A stretch of DNA of 64,000 bases from Mesorhizobium sp. GTDB taxonomy: Bacteria; Pseudomonadota; Alphaproteobacteria; Rhizobiales; Rhizobiaceae. The translations under genes were made by a program, and so were the position numbers. Below are positions 55,431-64,000 of the stretch, one piece after another; the stretch's first letter is position 1; each line of letters starts with the position of its first letter. The stretch lies in the NCBI GenBank assembly GCA_004017535.1, contig SAJS01000011.1, positions 150,774 through 214,773 of the forward strand. The letters are read 5' to 3'. The notes beneath the pieces were generated by a model. It worked only from the letters and a program-made list of their open reading frames with translations, searched no databases and was not told the origin of the DNA.

Positions 55431-56126
55431 ATGAAAACCCTCGGCCTGATCGGCGGCATGAGCTGGGAATCGACGGCGATCTATTATCGCCTGCTCAACG
55501 GGATCGTGCGTGAGCGCCTGGGCGGGCTGCATTCGGCAAAGCTGTTGTTGTGGTCGTTCGATTTCGCCGAGATCGCCGAACGGCAGCATGCGGGCGATTG
55601 GGACGGCGCCGGCGCGCTTTTGGTGGAGGCGGCCCGAAGGTTGGAGGCGGGCGGCGCGGAAGGCCTGGTGATCTGCACCAACACCATGCACAAGCTGGCC
55701 GACGCGGTGCAGGCGGCCACCTCGATCCCGCTCATTCACATCGCCGATGCGACCGGGCATGCCGTCGTCGCCGCGAGCGTGAAGCGGCCGGCGCTGCTCG
55801 CGACGCGCTTCACCATGGAGCAGGATTTCTACAAGGGGCGGCTCACCGACAAATATGGCCTCGAGCCCGTGGTGCCGGACCAGGCCGGCCGCGAGATCGT
55901 CCACAAGGTGATCTATGACGAGCTCTGCCAGGGCATCATCAGACCCGACTCGAAATCCGCCTATCTCGATGAGGTCGGCCGGCTGCGGCGCACCGATCAG
56001 GTCGACAGCGTCATCATGGGCTGCACCGAGATCACCATGCTGATCGGGCAGGGCGATTTCGACATTCCGGTGTTCGACACCACACGCATCCATGCCGAGG
56101 CCGCGGTCGACTTCGCGCTCTCCTGA
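55431..56126 (+). CDS. Aspartate/glutamate racemase family protein
   Basis: A 231-residue Asp/Glu racemase (YgeA-like). The N-terminal block is TLGLIGGMSWESTAIYYRLL. The two catalytic Cys are visible: Cys82 in VICTNTMHK and Cys198 in MGCTEITMLI. Cofactor-independent racemases of this type interconvert D- and L-Asp, Glu or other acids; the substrate is not certain. ATG 55431 has GGAG 8 nt upstream. It follows priA by about 30 nt on the same strand and may be co-transcribed. Confidence 0.9.
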   Translation: MKTLGLIGGMSWESTAIYYRLLNGIVRERLGGLHSAKLLLWSFDFAEIAERQHAGDWDGAGALLVEAARRLEAGGAEGLVICTNTMHKLADAVQAATSIPLIHIADATGHAVVAASVKRPALLATRFTMEQDFYKGRLTDKYGLEPVVPDQAGREIVHKVIYDELCQGIIRPDSKSAYLDEVGRLRRTDQVDSVIMGCTEITMLIGQGDFDIPVFDTTRIHAEAAVDFALS

Positions 56127-56220
56127 TGCACGATTCCTAATGTGCCGGCCATGCTCTGGCGCGCTTTCATTGCCTCGCTAGAATGCCGGTGTTTCAGAGC
56201 ACGAAAACGAGGGGGACTTT

Positions 56221-56616
56221 ATGGATTTCGCGTTTCCGTGGCCCGCGAGCCAGGGCGAATGGCTGGCTTGGTCGAGCGCCGTCGTGACCCTGGCGCTCGG
56301 CCTATTCCTGTTCCTGGCGCCGGGGCTTGCCTTTCGCGTGCTGCGGCTGCAGCCCAGGCCGGAGAAAGCGGCGGCGATCGCCGAAGGGCGCGGCCGCATG
56401 TCGGGCTTCTATCTCGGGGTCAGCCTGTGCTGCATCCTGCTGGCGCAGCCGCTGCTCTATATGGCGCTGGGCTTCTCGTGGCTCTTCACCGCTTTCGGCC
56501 GGCTCTTGTCGATGATGTCGGACGGCGCCAACACGCCGTTCAACTGGGTTTCGATCGTTGTCGAGCTGGCGCTTGCGGCCCTGCCGCTCGCCTTCGCCTT
56601 CGGCTTTGTGCCATGA
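56221..56616 (+). CDS. Small integral membrane protein
   Basis: A 131-residue protein with four predicted membrane helices: WSSAVVTLALGLFLFLAPGL, then two around GFYLGVSLCCILLAQPLLYM, and a C-terminal SIVVELALAALPLAFAFGFV. The layout (short loop with GRGRMSGF, then FTAFGRLLSMMSDGANTPFN) reminds me of the DUF4345 group, but I cannot confirm it. Function unknown. ATG 56221 is preceded by GAGGGGGACTTT. It sits between the racemase and the ATP synthase operon. Confidence 0.6.
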   Translation: MDFAFPWPASQGEWLAWSSAVVTLALGLFLFLAPGLAFRVLRLQPRPEKAAAIAEGRGRMSGFYLGVSLCCILLAQPLLYMALGFSWLFTAFGRLLSMMSDGANTPFNWVSIVVELALAALPLAFAFGFVP

Positions 56617-56850
56617 ATCCAGCACTTCCGCTGGACTCTGCCGCCTGATGCGACAAAAGTGCCTGAAAACCATGCCGGACGATGCATTGCGGTCTTAAAA
56701 AGCCTGTGCTAGACGGCAATCGACTTTCGACCGGGGATAGCGGAAGCCGCGCCTCCGTGCTTGGAAAAATGCAGTAAGGTCAAAGATTTAGCCAGAGTTC
56801 CCGCTCGCGCCAACAATCTGCGGCCTGTCAGACAAGAGAAAAGACGGTCC

Positions 56851-57411
56851 GTGGCCCAATCGTCATCGCCAATCTCAGCTGTCGCAGAACGCTACGCAGG
56901 CTCGCTGTTCGAGCTTGCTCTGCAGGACAATTCAGTCGCCAAGATCGAGGCCGACCTGACGAGCTTCGAGGCGATGCTCAACGGCAGCGACGATCTCAAG
57001 CGGCTGATCGACAGCCCGGTGTTCTCCGGCGAGGACCAGGCCAGGGCAATCGCCGCCATCGCTGACAAGGCAGGCATTACCGGCCTCGTCGGCAATTTCC
57101 TGCGCGTCGTCGCCAGAAACCGCCGTCTGTTCGCGGTGCCCGGCATGATTAAGGCATTCCGTCAGATCGCCGCCGACCATCGCGGCGAGGCGTCCGCCGA
57201 GGTCACCTCGGCGCATGCGCTGACGGCCGCGCAGCAGACTGAACTGAAGGCGACGCTGAAGAGCATCGCCGGCAAGGATGTGGCCATCGCCATGACCATC
57301 GATCCGTCGCTGCTCGGCGGCCTGATCGTCAAGATGGGCTCGCGCCAGATCGATACGTCGCTCAAAACCAAACTCAATTCGCTCAAGCTTGCACTGAAAG
57401 AGGTCGGCTGA
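56851..57411 (+). CDS. atpH: F1F0-ATP synthase delta subunit
   Basis: A 186-residue delta (OSCP-like) subunit. The N-terminal six-helix domain ([19 protein letters not shown], then [19 protein letters not shown] and [17 protein letters not shown]) precedes a C-terminal domain with [20 protein letters not shown]. It links F1 to the peripheral stalk of F0. I chose GTG 56851 because the family starts there; an in-frame ATG at 56761 adds 30 residues without similarity. First gene of atpHAGDC. Confidence 0.95.
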   Translation: MAQSSSPISAVAERYAGSLFELALQDNSVAKIEADLTSFEAMLNGSDDLKRLIDSPVFSGEDQARAIAAIADKAGITGLVGNFLRVVARNRRLFAVPGMIKAFRQIAADHRGEASAEVTSAHALTAAQQTELKATLKSIAGKDVAIAMTIDPSLLGGLIVKMGSRQIDTSLKTKLNSLKLALKEVG

Positions 57412-58940
57412 TGGACATCCGCGCCGCGGAAATTTCCGCAATTCTGAAAGACCAGATCAAGAATTTTGGCAAGGAGGCCGAGGTCTCCGAAGTCGGTCAG
57501 GTTCTGTCCGTCGGTGACGGCATCGCCCGCGTCTACGGCCTCGACAATGTCCAGGCCGGCGAGATGGTCGAGTTCCCGGGCGGCATCCGCGGCATGGCGC
57601 TGAACCTCGAAGCCGACAATGTCGGCGTCGTCATCTTCGGCAACGACCGCGACATCAAGGAAGGCGACACCGTCAAGCGCACCGGCGCTATCGTCGACGT
57701 TCCGGTCGGTCCGGGCCTGCTCGGCCGCGTCGTCGACGCCCTCGGCAACCCGATCGACGGCAAGGGCCCGATCCAGGCCGCCGAGCGCAAGCGCGTCGAC
57801 GTCAAGGCGCCCGGCATCATCCCGCGCAAGTCGGTGCATGAGCCGATGTCGACCGGCCTCAAGGCCATCGACGCGCTGATTCCGGTCGGCCGCGGCCAGC
57901 GCGAGCTGGTCATCGGCGACCGCCAGACCGGCAAGACCGCCATCATCCTCGACACGATGCTGAACCAGAAGTCGGTGCACGACAACGGCCCCGAGAAGGA
58001 AAAGCTCTACTGCGTCTACGTCGCCGTCGGCCAGAAGCGCTCGACCGTCGCGCAGTTCGTCAAGGTGCTGGAGGAGCGCGGCGCGCTCGACTACTCCATC
58101 ATCATCGCCGCCACCGCGTCCGATCCGGCGCCGATGCAGTTCCTGGCGCCGTTCGCCGGCTGCACCATGGGCGAGTATTTCCGCGACAATGGCATGCATG
58201 CCCTCATCAGCTATGACGATCTGTCGAAGCAGGCCGTCGCCTATCGCCAGATGTCGCTCTTGCTGCGCCGCCCGCCGGGCCGCGAAGCCTATCCGGGCGA
58301 CGTCTTCTACCTCCATTCGCGCCTGCTCGAGCGCGCCGCCAAGCTCAACGACGACAATGGCGCCGGTTCGCTGACCGCGCTGCCCGTCATCGAGACGCAG
58401 GCCAACGACGTGTCGGCCTACATCCCGACCAACGTGATCTCGATCACCGACGGCCAGATCTTCCTCGAGACCAACCTGTTCTTCCAGGGCATCCGTCCGG
58501 CGGTGAACGTCGGTCTATCGGTGTCGCGCGTCGGCTCGTCGGCGCAGATCAAGGCGATGAAGCAGGTCGCAGGCTCGATCAAGGGCGAGCTCGCGCAGTA
58601 CCGCGAAATGGCGGCCTTCGCGCAGTTCGGCTCGGACCTCGACGCCGCCACCCAGCGTCTCTTGAACCGCGGTTCGCGGCTGACGGAGCTGCTCAAGCAG
58701 CCGCAGTTCTCGCCGCTCAAGACGGAAGAGCAGGTCGCGGTGATCTTCGCCGGCGTCAACGGCTACCTCGACAAGCTGCCGCTCAACCAGGTCGGCAAGT
58801 TCGAGCATGGCCTGCTCAGCCACATGCGCTCGGCGGGCAAGGACGTGCTCGACGGCATCCGCAAGGAGAAGGCGCTGTCGGACGATCTGCGCGCCAAGCT
58901 CAAGGCGGAAATCGACGCTTTCGCCAAGACCTTCGCTTAA
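57411..58940 (+). CDS. atpA: F1F0-ATP synthase alpha subunit
   Basis: A 509-residue alpha subunit with N-terminal beta-barrel, nucleotide-binding and C-terminal helical domains. Walker A is GDRQTGKT (residues 169-176). [40 protein letters not shown] and the signature [17 protein letters not shown] follow. It forms the F1 hexamer with beta. Its ATG overlaps the atpH stop (TGATG), giving coupled translation. Confidence 0.98.
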   Translation: MDIRAAEISAILKDQIKNFGKEAEVSEVGQVLSVGDGIARVYGLDNVQAGEMVEFPGGIRGMALNLEADNVGVVIFGNDRDIKEGDTVKRTGAIVDVPVGPGLLGRVVDALGNPIDGKGPIQAAERKRVDVKAPGIIPRKSVHEPMSTGLKAIDALIPVGRGQRELVIGDRQTGKTAIILDTMLNQKSVHDNGPEKEKLYCVYVAVGQKRSTVAQFVKVLEERGALDYSIIIAATASDPAPMQFLAPFAGCTMGEYFRDNGMHALISYDDLSKQAVAYRQMSLLLRRPPGREAYPGDVFYLHSRLLERAAKLNDDNGAGSLTALPVIETQANDVSAYIPTNVISITDGQIFLETNLFFQGIRPAVNVGLSVSRVGSSAQIKAMKQVAGSIKGELAQYREMAAFAQFGSDLDAATQRLLNRGSRLTELLKQPQFSPLKTEEQVAVIFAGVNGYLDKLPLNQVGKFEHGLLSHMRSAGKDVLDGIRKEKALSDDLRAKLKAEIDAFAKTFA

Positions 58941-58973
58941 ACGAAGCCGGACGCACGGGATCAGGTTTGAAGC

Positions 58974-59858
58974 ATGGCTTCGTTAAAAGACCTTCGTAAC
59001 CGCATCGCCTCGGTCAAGGCGACGCAGAAGATCACCAAGGCGATGCAGATGGTCGCCGCGGCAAAGCTGCGTCGTGCGCAGGAGGCGGCGGAAGCAGCAC
59101 GTCCCTATTCCGAGCGCATGGGCGCGGTTCTGGCCAACATCACCCAGGCGATCGGCGGCGGCGGCGATGCCCCGGCGCTTATGACCGGCACCGGCAAGGA
59201 CGACGTGCATCTGCTCATCGTCTGCACCGCCGAGCGCGGCCTGTGCGGCGGCTTCAACTCGCAGATCGCGCGTCTCGCCCGCGATCACATCCGCAGGCTG
59301 CTGGCCGACGGCAAGCAGGTGAAGATCATCTGCGTCGGCAAGAAGGGTTTCGACATCCTGCGCCGCGACTATGCCTCGCTGATCCTCGAACGCGTCGACC
59401 TGCGCGAGGTCAAGACGCTCGGCTTCGTCAACGCCGATGCAATCGCGCGCAAGGTCATCCACCTCTTCAACGAGGGCGATTTCGACATCTGCACGCTGTT
59501 CTATTCGCAGTTCAAGTCGGTGATCAGCCAGATCCCGACGGCGCAGCAGATCATCCCGGCGGCACAGGCCTCGGCCGCCGCCGCGACGGGCAACGGCGCC
59601 ACCGCTGTCTACGAATACGAGCCGGAGCCGGGCGAGATCCTCTCCGACCTCATCCCGCGCAACATCGCGGTGCAGATCTTCCGGGCGCTGCTGGAAAACG
59701 CGGCCGGCGAGATGGGCGCCAAGATGAGCGCGATGGACAATGCGACGCGCAATGCCGGCGACATGATCAACAGGCTGTCGATCACCTACAACCGCCAGCG
59801 GCAGGCGCAGATCACCAAGGAACTGATCGAAATCATTTCGGGCGCCGAGGCGCTCTAA
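58974..59858 (+). CDS. atpG: F1F0-ATP synthase gamma subunit
   Basis: A 294-residue gamma subunit, the central rotor shaft. The N-terminal coiled-coil helix is [20 protein letters not shown], with [16 protein letters not shown] following, and the C-terminal helix is [20 protein letters not shown]. The middle Rossmann-like domain includes [16 protein letters not shown]. It follows atpA by 33 nt. Confidence 0.97.
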   Translation: MASLKDLRNRIASVKATQKITKAMQMVAAAKLRRAQEAAEAARPYSERMGAVLANITQAIGGGGDAPALMTGTGKDDVHLLIVCTAERGLCGGFNSQIARLARDHIRRLLADGKQVKIICVGKKGFDILRRDYASLILERVDLREVKTLGFVNADAIARKVIHLFNEGDFDICTLFYSQFKSVISQIPTAQQIIPAAQASAAAATGNGATAVYEYEPEPGEILSDLIPRNIAVQIFRALLENAAGEMGAKMSAMDNATRNAGDMINRLSITYNRQRQAQITKELIEIISGAEAL

Positions 59859-59903
59859 GCGCGCCGTGCCGGGTTCCCGGCGGGCAGCGTGAACAACGGA
59901 TAG

Positions 59904-61499
<1,596 letters not shown>

Positions 61500-61502
61500 C
61501 GA

Positions 61503-61589
61503 AGCGAATAGAATAGGGAGTAGCGAATAGGGATCTGTGGGCCGGCCGAGTTTTTTCACTACTCGCTACTCACTATTCCCTACTCGCTA
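61503..61589. repeat. Inverted heptanucleotide-repeat array between atpD and atpC
   Basis: The left arm (61503-61533) and right arm (61557-61589) are built from 7-nt units of consensus G-B-GA-R-TA (GCGAATA, GGGAGTA, GTGAGTA, GCGAGTA), on opposite strands around a spacer containing GGGCCGGCC and a T-run. It can fold into a large hairpin within the operon transcript. Confidence 0.75.
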
Positions 61590-61596
61590 GACAGGC

Positions 61597-62004
61597 ATGG
61601 CTGAAGCTTTCAAGTTCGAACTGGTCTCGCCGGAGCGGCTGCTCGTTTCCGAGCAGGTCGAGTCCGTCGTCATCCCGGGCGCCGAAGGCGAGATGACGGT
61701 GATGGCGCAGCACGCGCCGGTCATGACCACCATCAAGCCCGGCGTCGTCACGGTGAAAGCCGCGGGCGGCAAGGAAGACCGTTATGTCGTGTTCGGCGGT
61801 TTCGCCGACATCCTGCCGTCGGGCTGCACGCTGCTTGCCGAATCGGCCGTGCATGTGAACGACATCGACCGCGCCGACCTCGCCCGCCGCATCCAGGACG
61901 CCAGGGAAGACGCCGCCGACGCCAAGGACGACGTGGCGCGCAGCCGCGCCGAGCAGTTCCTCGCCCAGCTCACCACGCTGGAAGGCGCGCTGCTGCCAGC
62001 CTGA
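61597..62004 (+). CDS. atpC: F1F0-ATP synthase epsilon subunit
   Basis: A 135-residue epsilon subunit. The N-terminal beta-sandwich opens FKFELVSPERLLVSEQVESV and includes GAEGEMTVMAQHAPVMTTIKPG. The C-terminal two-helix part (LARRIQDAREDAADAKDDVA) can inhibit F1 hydrolysis. It ends the atpHAGDC operon; F0 genes are absent here and, as in rhizobia generally, are expected elsewhere. Confidence 0.96.
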   Translation: MAEAFKFELVSPERLLVSEQVESVVIPGAEGEMTVMAQHAPVMTTIKPGVVTVKAAGGKEDRYVVFGGFADILPSGCTLLAESAVHVNDIDRADLARRIQDAREDAADAKDDVARSRAEQFLAQLTTLEGALLPA

Positions 62005-62027
62005 CCGTTGTTGAAAATGCGAGATTG

Positions 62028-62052
62028 AAAAGCGGGCTTGCCCCGCTTTTTT
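62028..62052 (+). terminator. Rho-independent terminator of the atp operon
   Basis: AAAAGCGGG and CCCGCTTTT form a perfect 9-bp stem with a 5-nt loop, followed by extra Ts. It lies 24 nt after the atpC stop. Confidence 0.92.
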
Positions 62053-62120
62053 GTTTGCTGTTTGCAATACAGTTTCGCGCTGCTTGGGGCGCAATCCCCG
62101 GCGGGTCGGCGGGCGAGCTG

Positions 62121-63614
62121 CTACTCCGCCAACCTGGGCGGCTCGTTGCCAATGCCGAGCGCCGCAAAGGCCAGCTTCGGCCCGCCCTGCTTGAAATGGA
62201 CCAGATGCGTGGCGACAAACTCGATCAACCGCTGGCGCTCCGGGTGACCATTGGCAAAGCCGGCAAGGTCGAACACGGCTGCCGTCGTTTCCGCCGTCGG
62301 CAGATTGCGGCCGAACAGTTCATTCAAGGCGGCGTCGAGCGGATCGGTGAAATGGCCTTCTGGCAAAGCACCGCCGCGGGCGGCGCATGCCGCGATCCAG
62401 GAGGCGACAACCAGCGACAGATGCTCGGGAAGCAGTCCCGCCTCAAGCCTGGCAAGCGCTGAAGCGACGATGCGTTGCGGCAGCTTCTGGCTGCCGTCAT
62501 TGGCGATCTGCGCGGTGCGGTGGGCGAGCGCGGTGTTCGAAAAGCGTTGGGCGAGCTCGGCTGTGTAGGCGGTTGTGTCGAGCCCGGCATCCTGCGGCAG
62601 CGTCGGGATGGCCTCGGCCCAGAGCCGGTCGACGAACTGCCTGATTGCCGCATCGGCAAAGGCGCGGTCAACGGTAGCATGGCCGCTGAGCAGGCCGAGA
62701 TAGGCGATGCCGGAATGCGCGCCGTTAAGCAGCCTCAGCTTCATGTCCTCGAAGGGGCCGACATCCTCGACCATGGTGACGCCGAATCTCTCCCAGGCCG
62801 GCCGGCCAGCCGGGAAACGGTCCTCGATCACCCATTGCCGGAAGGGTTCGGTCATCACCGGCCAGGCATCCTCGACGCCGAGCTGTTGGCCGATGCGCGT
62901 CCGGTCGGCATCCGTCGTCGCCGGCACGATGCGGTCGACCATGCTTGACGGAAAGGCGACTTCGTCGGCGACATGGCGCCCGAGACCGGCATCGCGCAGC
63001 TTCGCGAATTCGACCATCAGCCGGTGCAGCGTGGCGCCGTTGGCCGGAAGGTTGTCGCAGCAGAGCACCGTGAAAGGCGGCGTGCCGGCGGCCTGGCGCC
63101 GCGCCAGCGCCTCGGCGAGAAAGCCATGTGCCGTCTTCGGCGAAGCGGGATTGGCGAGGTCGTGGGCGATGTCGGGGTGCGCGCTGTCGAGTGTGCCGTC
63201 GGCTGCCCTGAGATAGGCCTTCTCGGTGATGGTGAGCGTCACGATGCGGATGCGCGGATCGGTCAGCGCGGCGAGCACCGCGCCGGGGTCCTCCGGAGCG
63301 ACGAGCAAGGACTGGATTGAACCGATCACCTGCAGCTGTTCGCCGGCGCTGTCCCTGATCGCCAGCGTGTAGAGCCCGTCCTGCGGTTTGAGCGCGTCGC
63401 GCGTGTCGGGGCTGCGCAGCGAGACGCCGACGATGCCCCAATCGCTTTCGCCGTCTGCCAGACAGGCATCGACATAGGCGGCCTGGTGCGCGCGGTGAAA
63501 AGCGCCGACGCCAAGATGGACGATGCCGGGGGTGACAGAATTGCCGGGGTAGCGAGGAACCAGCACTTCGACCGGCAGCTTGGCGATTGTGGCGTTGGAC
63601 AGGCGACCGTTCAT
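62121..63614 (-). CDS. uxuB: Mannitol dehydrogenase family oxidoreductase, probable D-mannonate oxidoreductase (UxuB)
   Basis: A 497-residue polyol-specific long-chain dehydrogenase. The nucleotide-binding segment GIVHLGVGAFHRAHQAAYVD is near the N-terminus, and the catalytic Lys-x4-Asn-xx-His is visible in KLRLLNGAHSGIAYLG. Family members include mannitol dehydrogenase, tagaturonate reductase and fructuronate reductase. The divergent neighbour is the start of uxaC (uronate isomerase), so fructuronate reductase (UxuB) is the best reading: uxaC gives fructuronate and UxuB reduces it to mannonate. ATG 63614 chosen; a longer frame start adds 29 residues. Confidence 0.82.
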   Translation of the reverse strand: MNGRLSNATIAKLPVEVLVPRYPGNSVTPGIVHLGVGAFHRAHQAAYVDACLADGESDWGIVGVSLRSPDTRDALKPQDGLYTLAIRDSAGEQLQVIGSIQSLLVAPEDPGAVLAALTDPRIRIVTLTITEKAYLRAADGTLDSAHPDIAHDLANPASPKTAHGFLAEALARRQAAGTPPFTVLCCDNLPANGATLHRLMVEFAKLRDAGLGRHVADEVAFPSSMVDRIVPATTDADRTRIGQQLGVEDAWPVMTEPFRQWVIEDRFPAGRPAWERFGVTMVEDVGPFEDMKLRLLNGAHSGIAYLGLLSGHATVDRAFADAAIRQFVDRLWAEAIPTLPQDAGLDTTAYTAELAQRFSNTALAHRTAQIANDGSQKLPQRIVASALARLEAGLLPEHLSLVVASWIAACAARGGALPEGHFTDPLDAALNELFGRNLPTAETTAAVFDLAGFANGHPERQRLIEFVATHLVHFKQGGPKLAFAALGIGNEPPRLAE

Positions 63615-63726
63615 GGGAAGCAAAGTCTCCGATCGGGTTGCCCGCCTGATGCCGGGCGAAAACGATGGCAGCGACGTAACATCCACTGTCGGCGCGCACA
63701 ATGGCTGCGTTGCTTTCGAGAGCCGC

Positions 63727-63749
63727 CATGCAATCGATCGATTTGCATG
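63727..63749. promoter_or_regulatory. Operator-like palindrome between uxuB and uxaC
   Basis: CATGCAA and TTGCATG (7-bp arms) flank a 9-nt centre containing TCGATCGA. It lies about 113 nt upstream of uxuB and 175 nt upstream of uxaC. A shared hexuronate regulator (GntR or LacI type) is plausible; no such gene is in the window. Confidence 0.5.
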
Positions 63750-63775
63750 TTGACATTGCTTCCGACTGATTCACC

Positions 63776-63899
63776 GTTAGATCAGGATGACGTTTCGCTG
63801 AATCGCCGTTGCGATCTAACTCTTTGTCGGAGAATGATCTTTTGCAAAAGCGGGTACCCGTTTTTTGCGTTCACCGACCATCGGTTCGAGATCATGCTC
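63776..63899. repeat. Rhizobial-type palindromic repeat (composite)
   Basis: GTTAGATC and GATCTAAC bracket a 29-nt loop (63776-63820). They are followed by a diverged relative of the 45985-46033 palindrome (GAGAATGATC ... GATCATGCTC, 63830-63899). This is the usual order of these two modules in rhizobial intergenic repeats as I recall it. It occupies much of the uxuB/uxaC divergent gap (63615-63922), which holds no other gene. Confidence 0.6.
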
Positions 63900-63922
63900 C
63901 AATGCAATCCGGGAGGAGCCAA

Positions 63923-64000
63923 GTGGCCGCACTAACCGATCCCGATCTGCTGTTTGCGCCCGAGGCGAATTCGCGCGCATTGGCCCGCGCCCTTTACGCC
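63923..64000 (+). CDS. uxaC: Glucuronate isomerase UxaC (N-terminal part, cut by window edge)
   Basis: GTG 63923 is preceded by GGGAGGAG. The 26 visible codons include LTDPDLLFAPEANSRALARA, the opening of rhizobial uronate isomerases (UxaC), which convert D-glucuronate to D-fructuronate and D-galacturonate to D-tagaturonate. The gene continues beyond the right edge. It is divergent from the uxuB-like gene, consistent with a hexuronate catabolic cluster. Confidence 0.75.
   Translation, partial: MAALTDPDLLFAPEANSRALARALYA

Overview
The window is high-GC alphaproteobacterial chromosomal DNA that looks like a rhizobial genome, most probably Mesorhizobium or a close Phyllobacteriaceae relative. 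The evidence is the gene content (180-kDa-type NAD-glutamate dehydrogenase, Usg, DUF1062, DUF1674, an F1-only atpHAGDC operon with a long Ala/Lys/Pro-rich extension on the beta subunit), a TGA-N9-TCA iron-responsive operator, and several intergenic palindromes of the kind scattered through rhizobial genomes. It is mostly core and metabolic sequence; I see no prophage, insertion sequence, CRISPR array, rRNA or tRNA. The species assignment is inference.

Layout. 1-1.2 kb: exbB and the start of exbD (TonB energizer) behind a likely iron box. 1.4-4.7 kb: a cysteine hydrolase followed in frame by a sigma-factor C-terminal remnant, a luciferase-like oxidoreductase, a 51-residue membrane protein and a short-chain dehydrogenase. 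4.7-9.5 kb: a BMP-type ABC importer, probably for nucleosides (binding protein, double ATPase, two permeases). 9.8-17 kb: a hydratase/dehydrogenase fusion of beta-oxidation, an exported protein, a TetR/MFS divergent pair with twin operators, a Tat-exported PhoD phosphatase with a Pho-box-like site, and a small exported protein. 17-27 kb: typA, a DUF1062 protein, a LysE-type exporter, a YCII protein, an AhpD-like protein and the giant glutamate dehydrogenase. 27-36.7 kb: a UMF1-like MFS protein, then the cluster purH, heparinase-like, rsmB and htpX on the minus strand with a divergent DUF1674 gene, a HAD phosphatase and a transglutaminase-like protein. 37-43.4 kb: an orphan TadG/von Willebrand protein, a tiny gene with a near-perfect Shine-Dalgarno sequence (the strongest novelty candidate), cyclopropane fatty acid synthase, a MOSC protein coupled to acetyl-CoA synthetase, and Usg. 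43.6-49 kb: an MFS/aldo-keto reductase pair divergent from a LysR regulator, a second aldo-keto reductase and YggS. 49-56.6 kb: leuS-lptE, a transaldolase-like aldolase, priA, a racemase and a membrane protein. 56.8-62 kb: atpHAGDC. 62-64 kb: a uxuB-like oxidoreductase divergent from the start of uxaC (hexuronate catabolism).

The intergenic DNA is unusually rich in structure. Family A has five copies with a GTAC-centred hairpin, one of which shows compensatory base changes and one of which has lost the hairpin. Family B is a ~190-bp element of nested inverted repeats (two copies). Short palindrome pairs and known-looking rhizobial repeats also occur, and an inverted array of heptanucleotide units lies between atpD and atpC. 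Several perfect hairpin terminators separate convergent genes.
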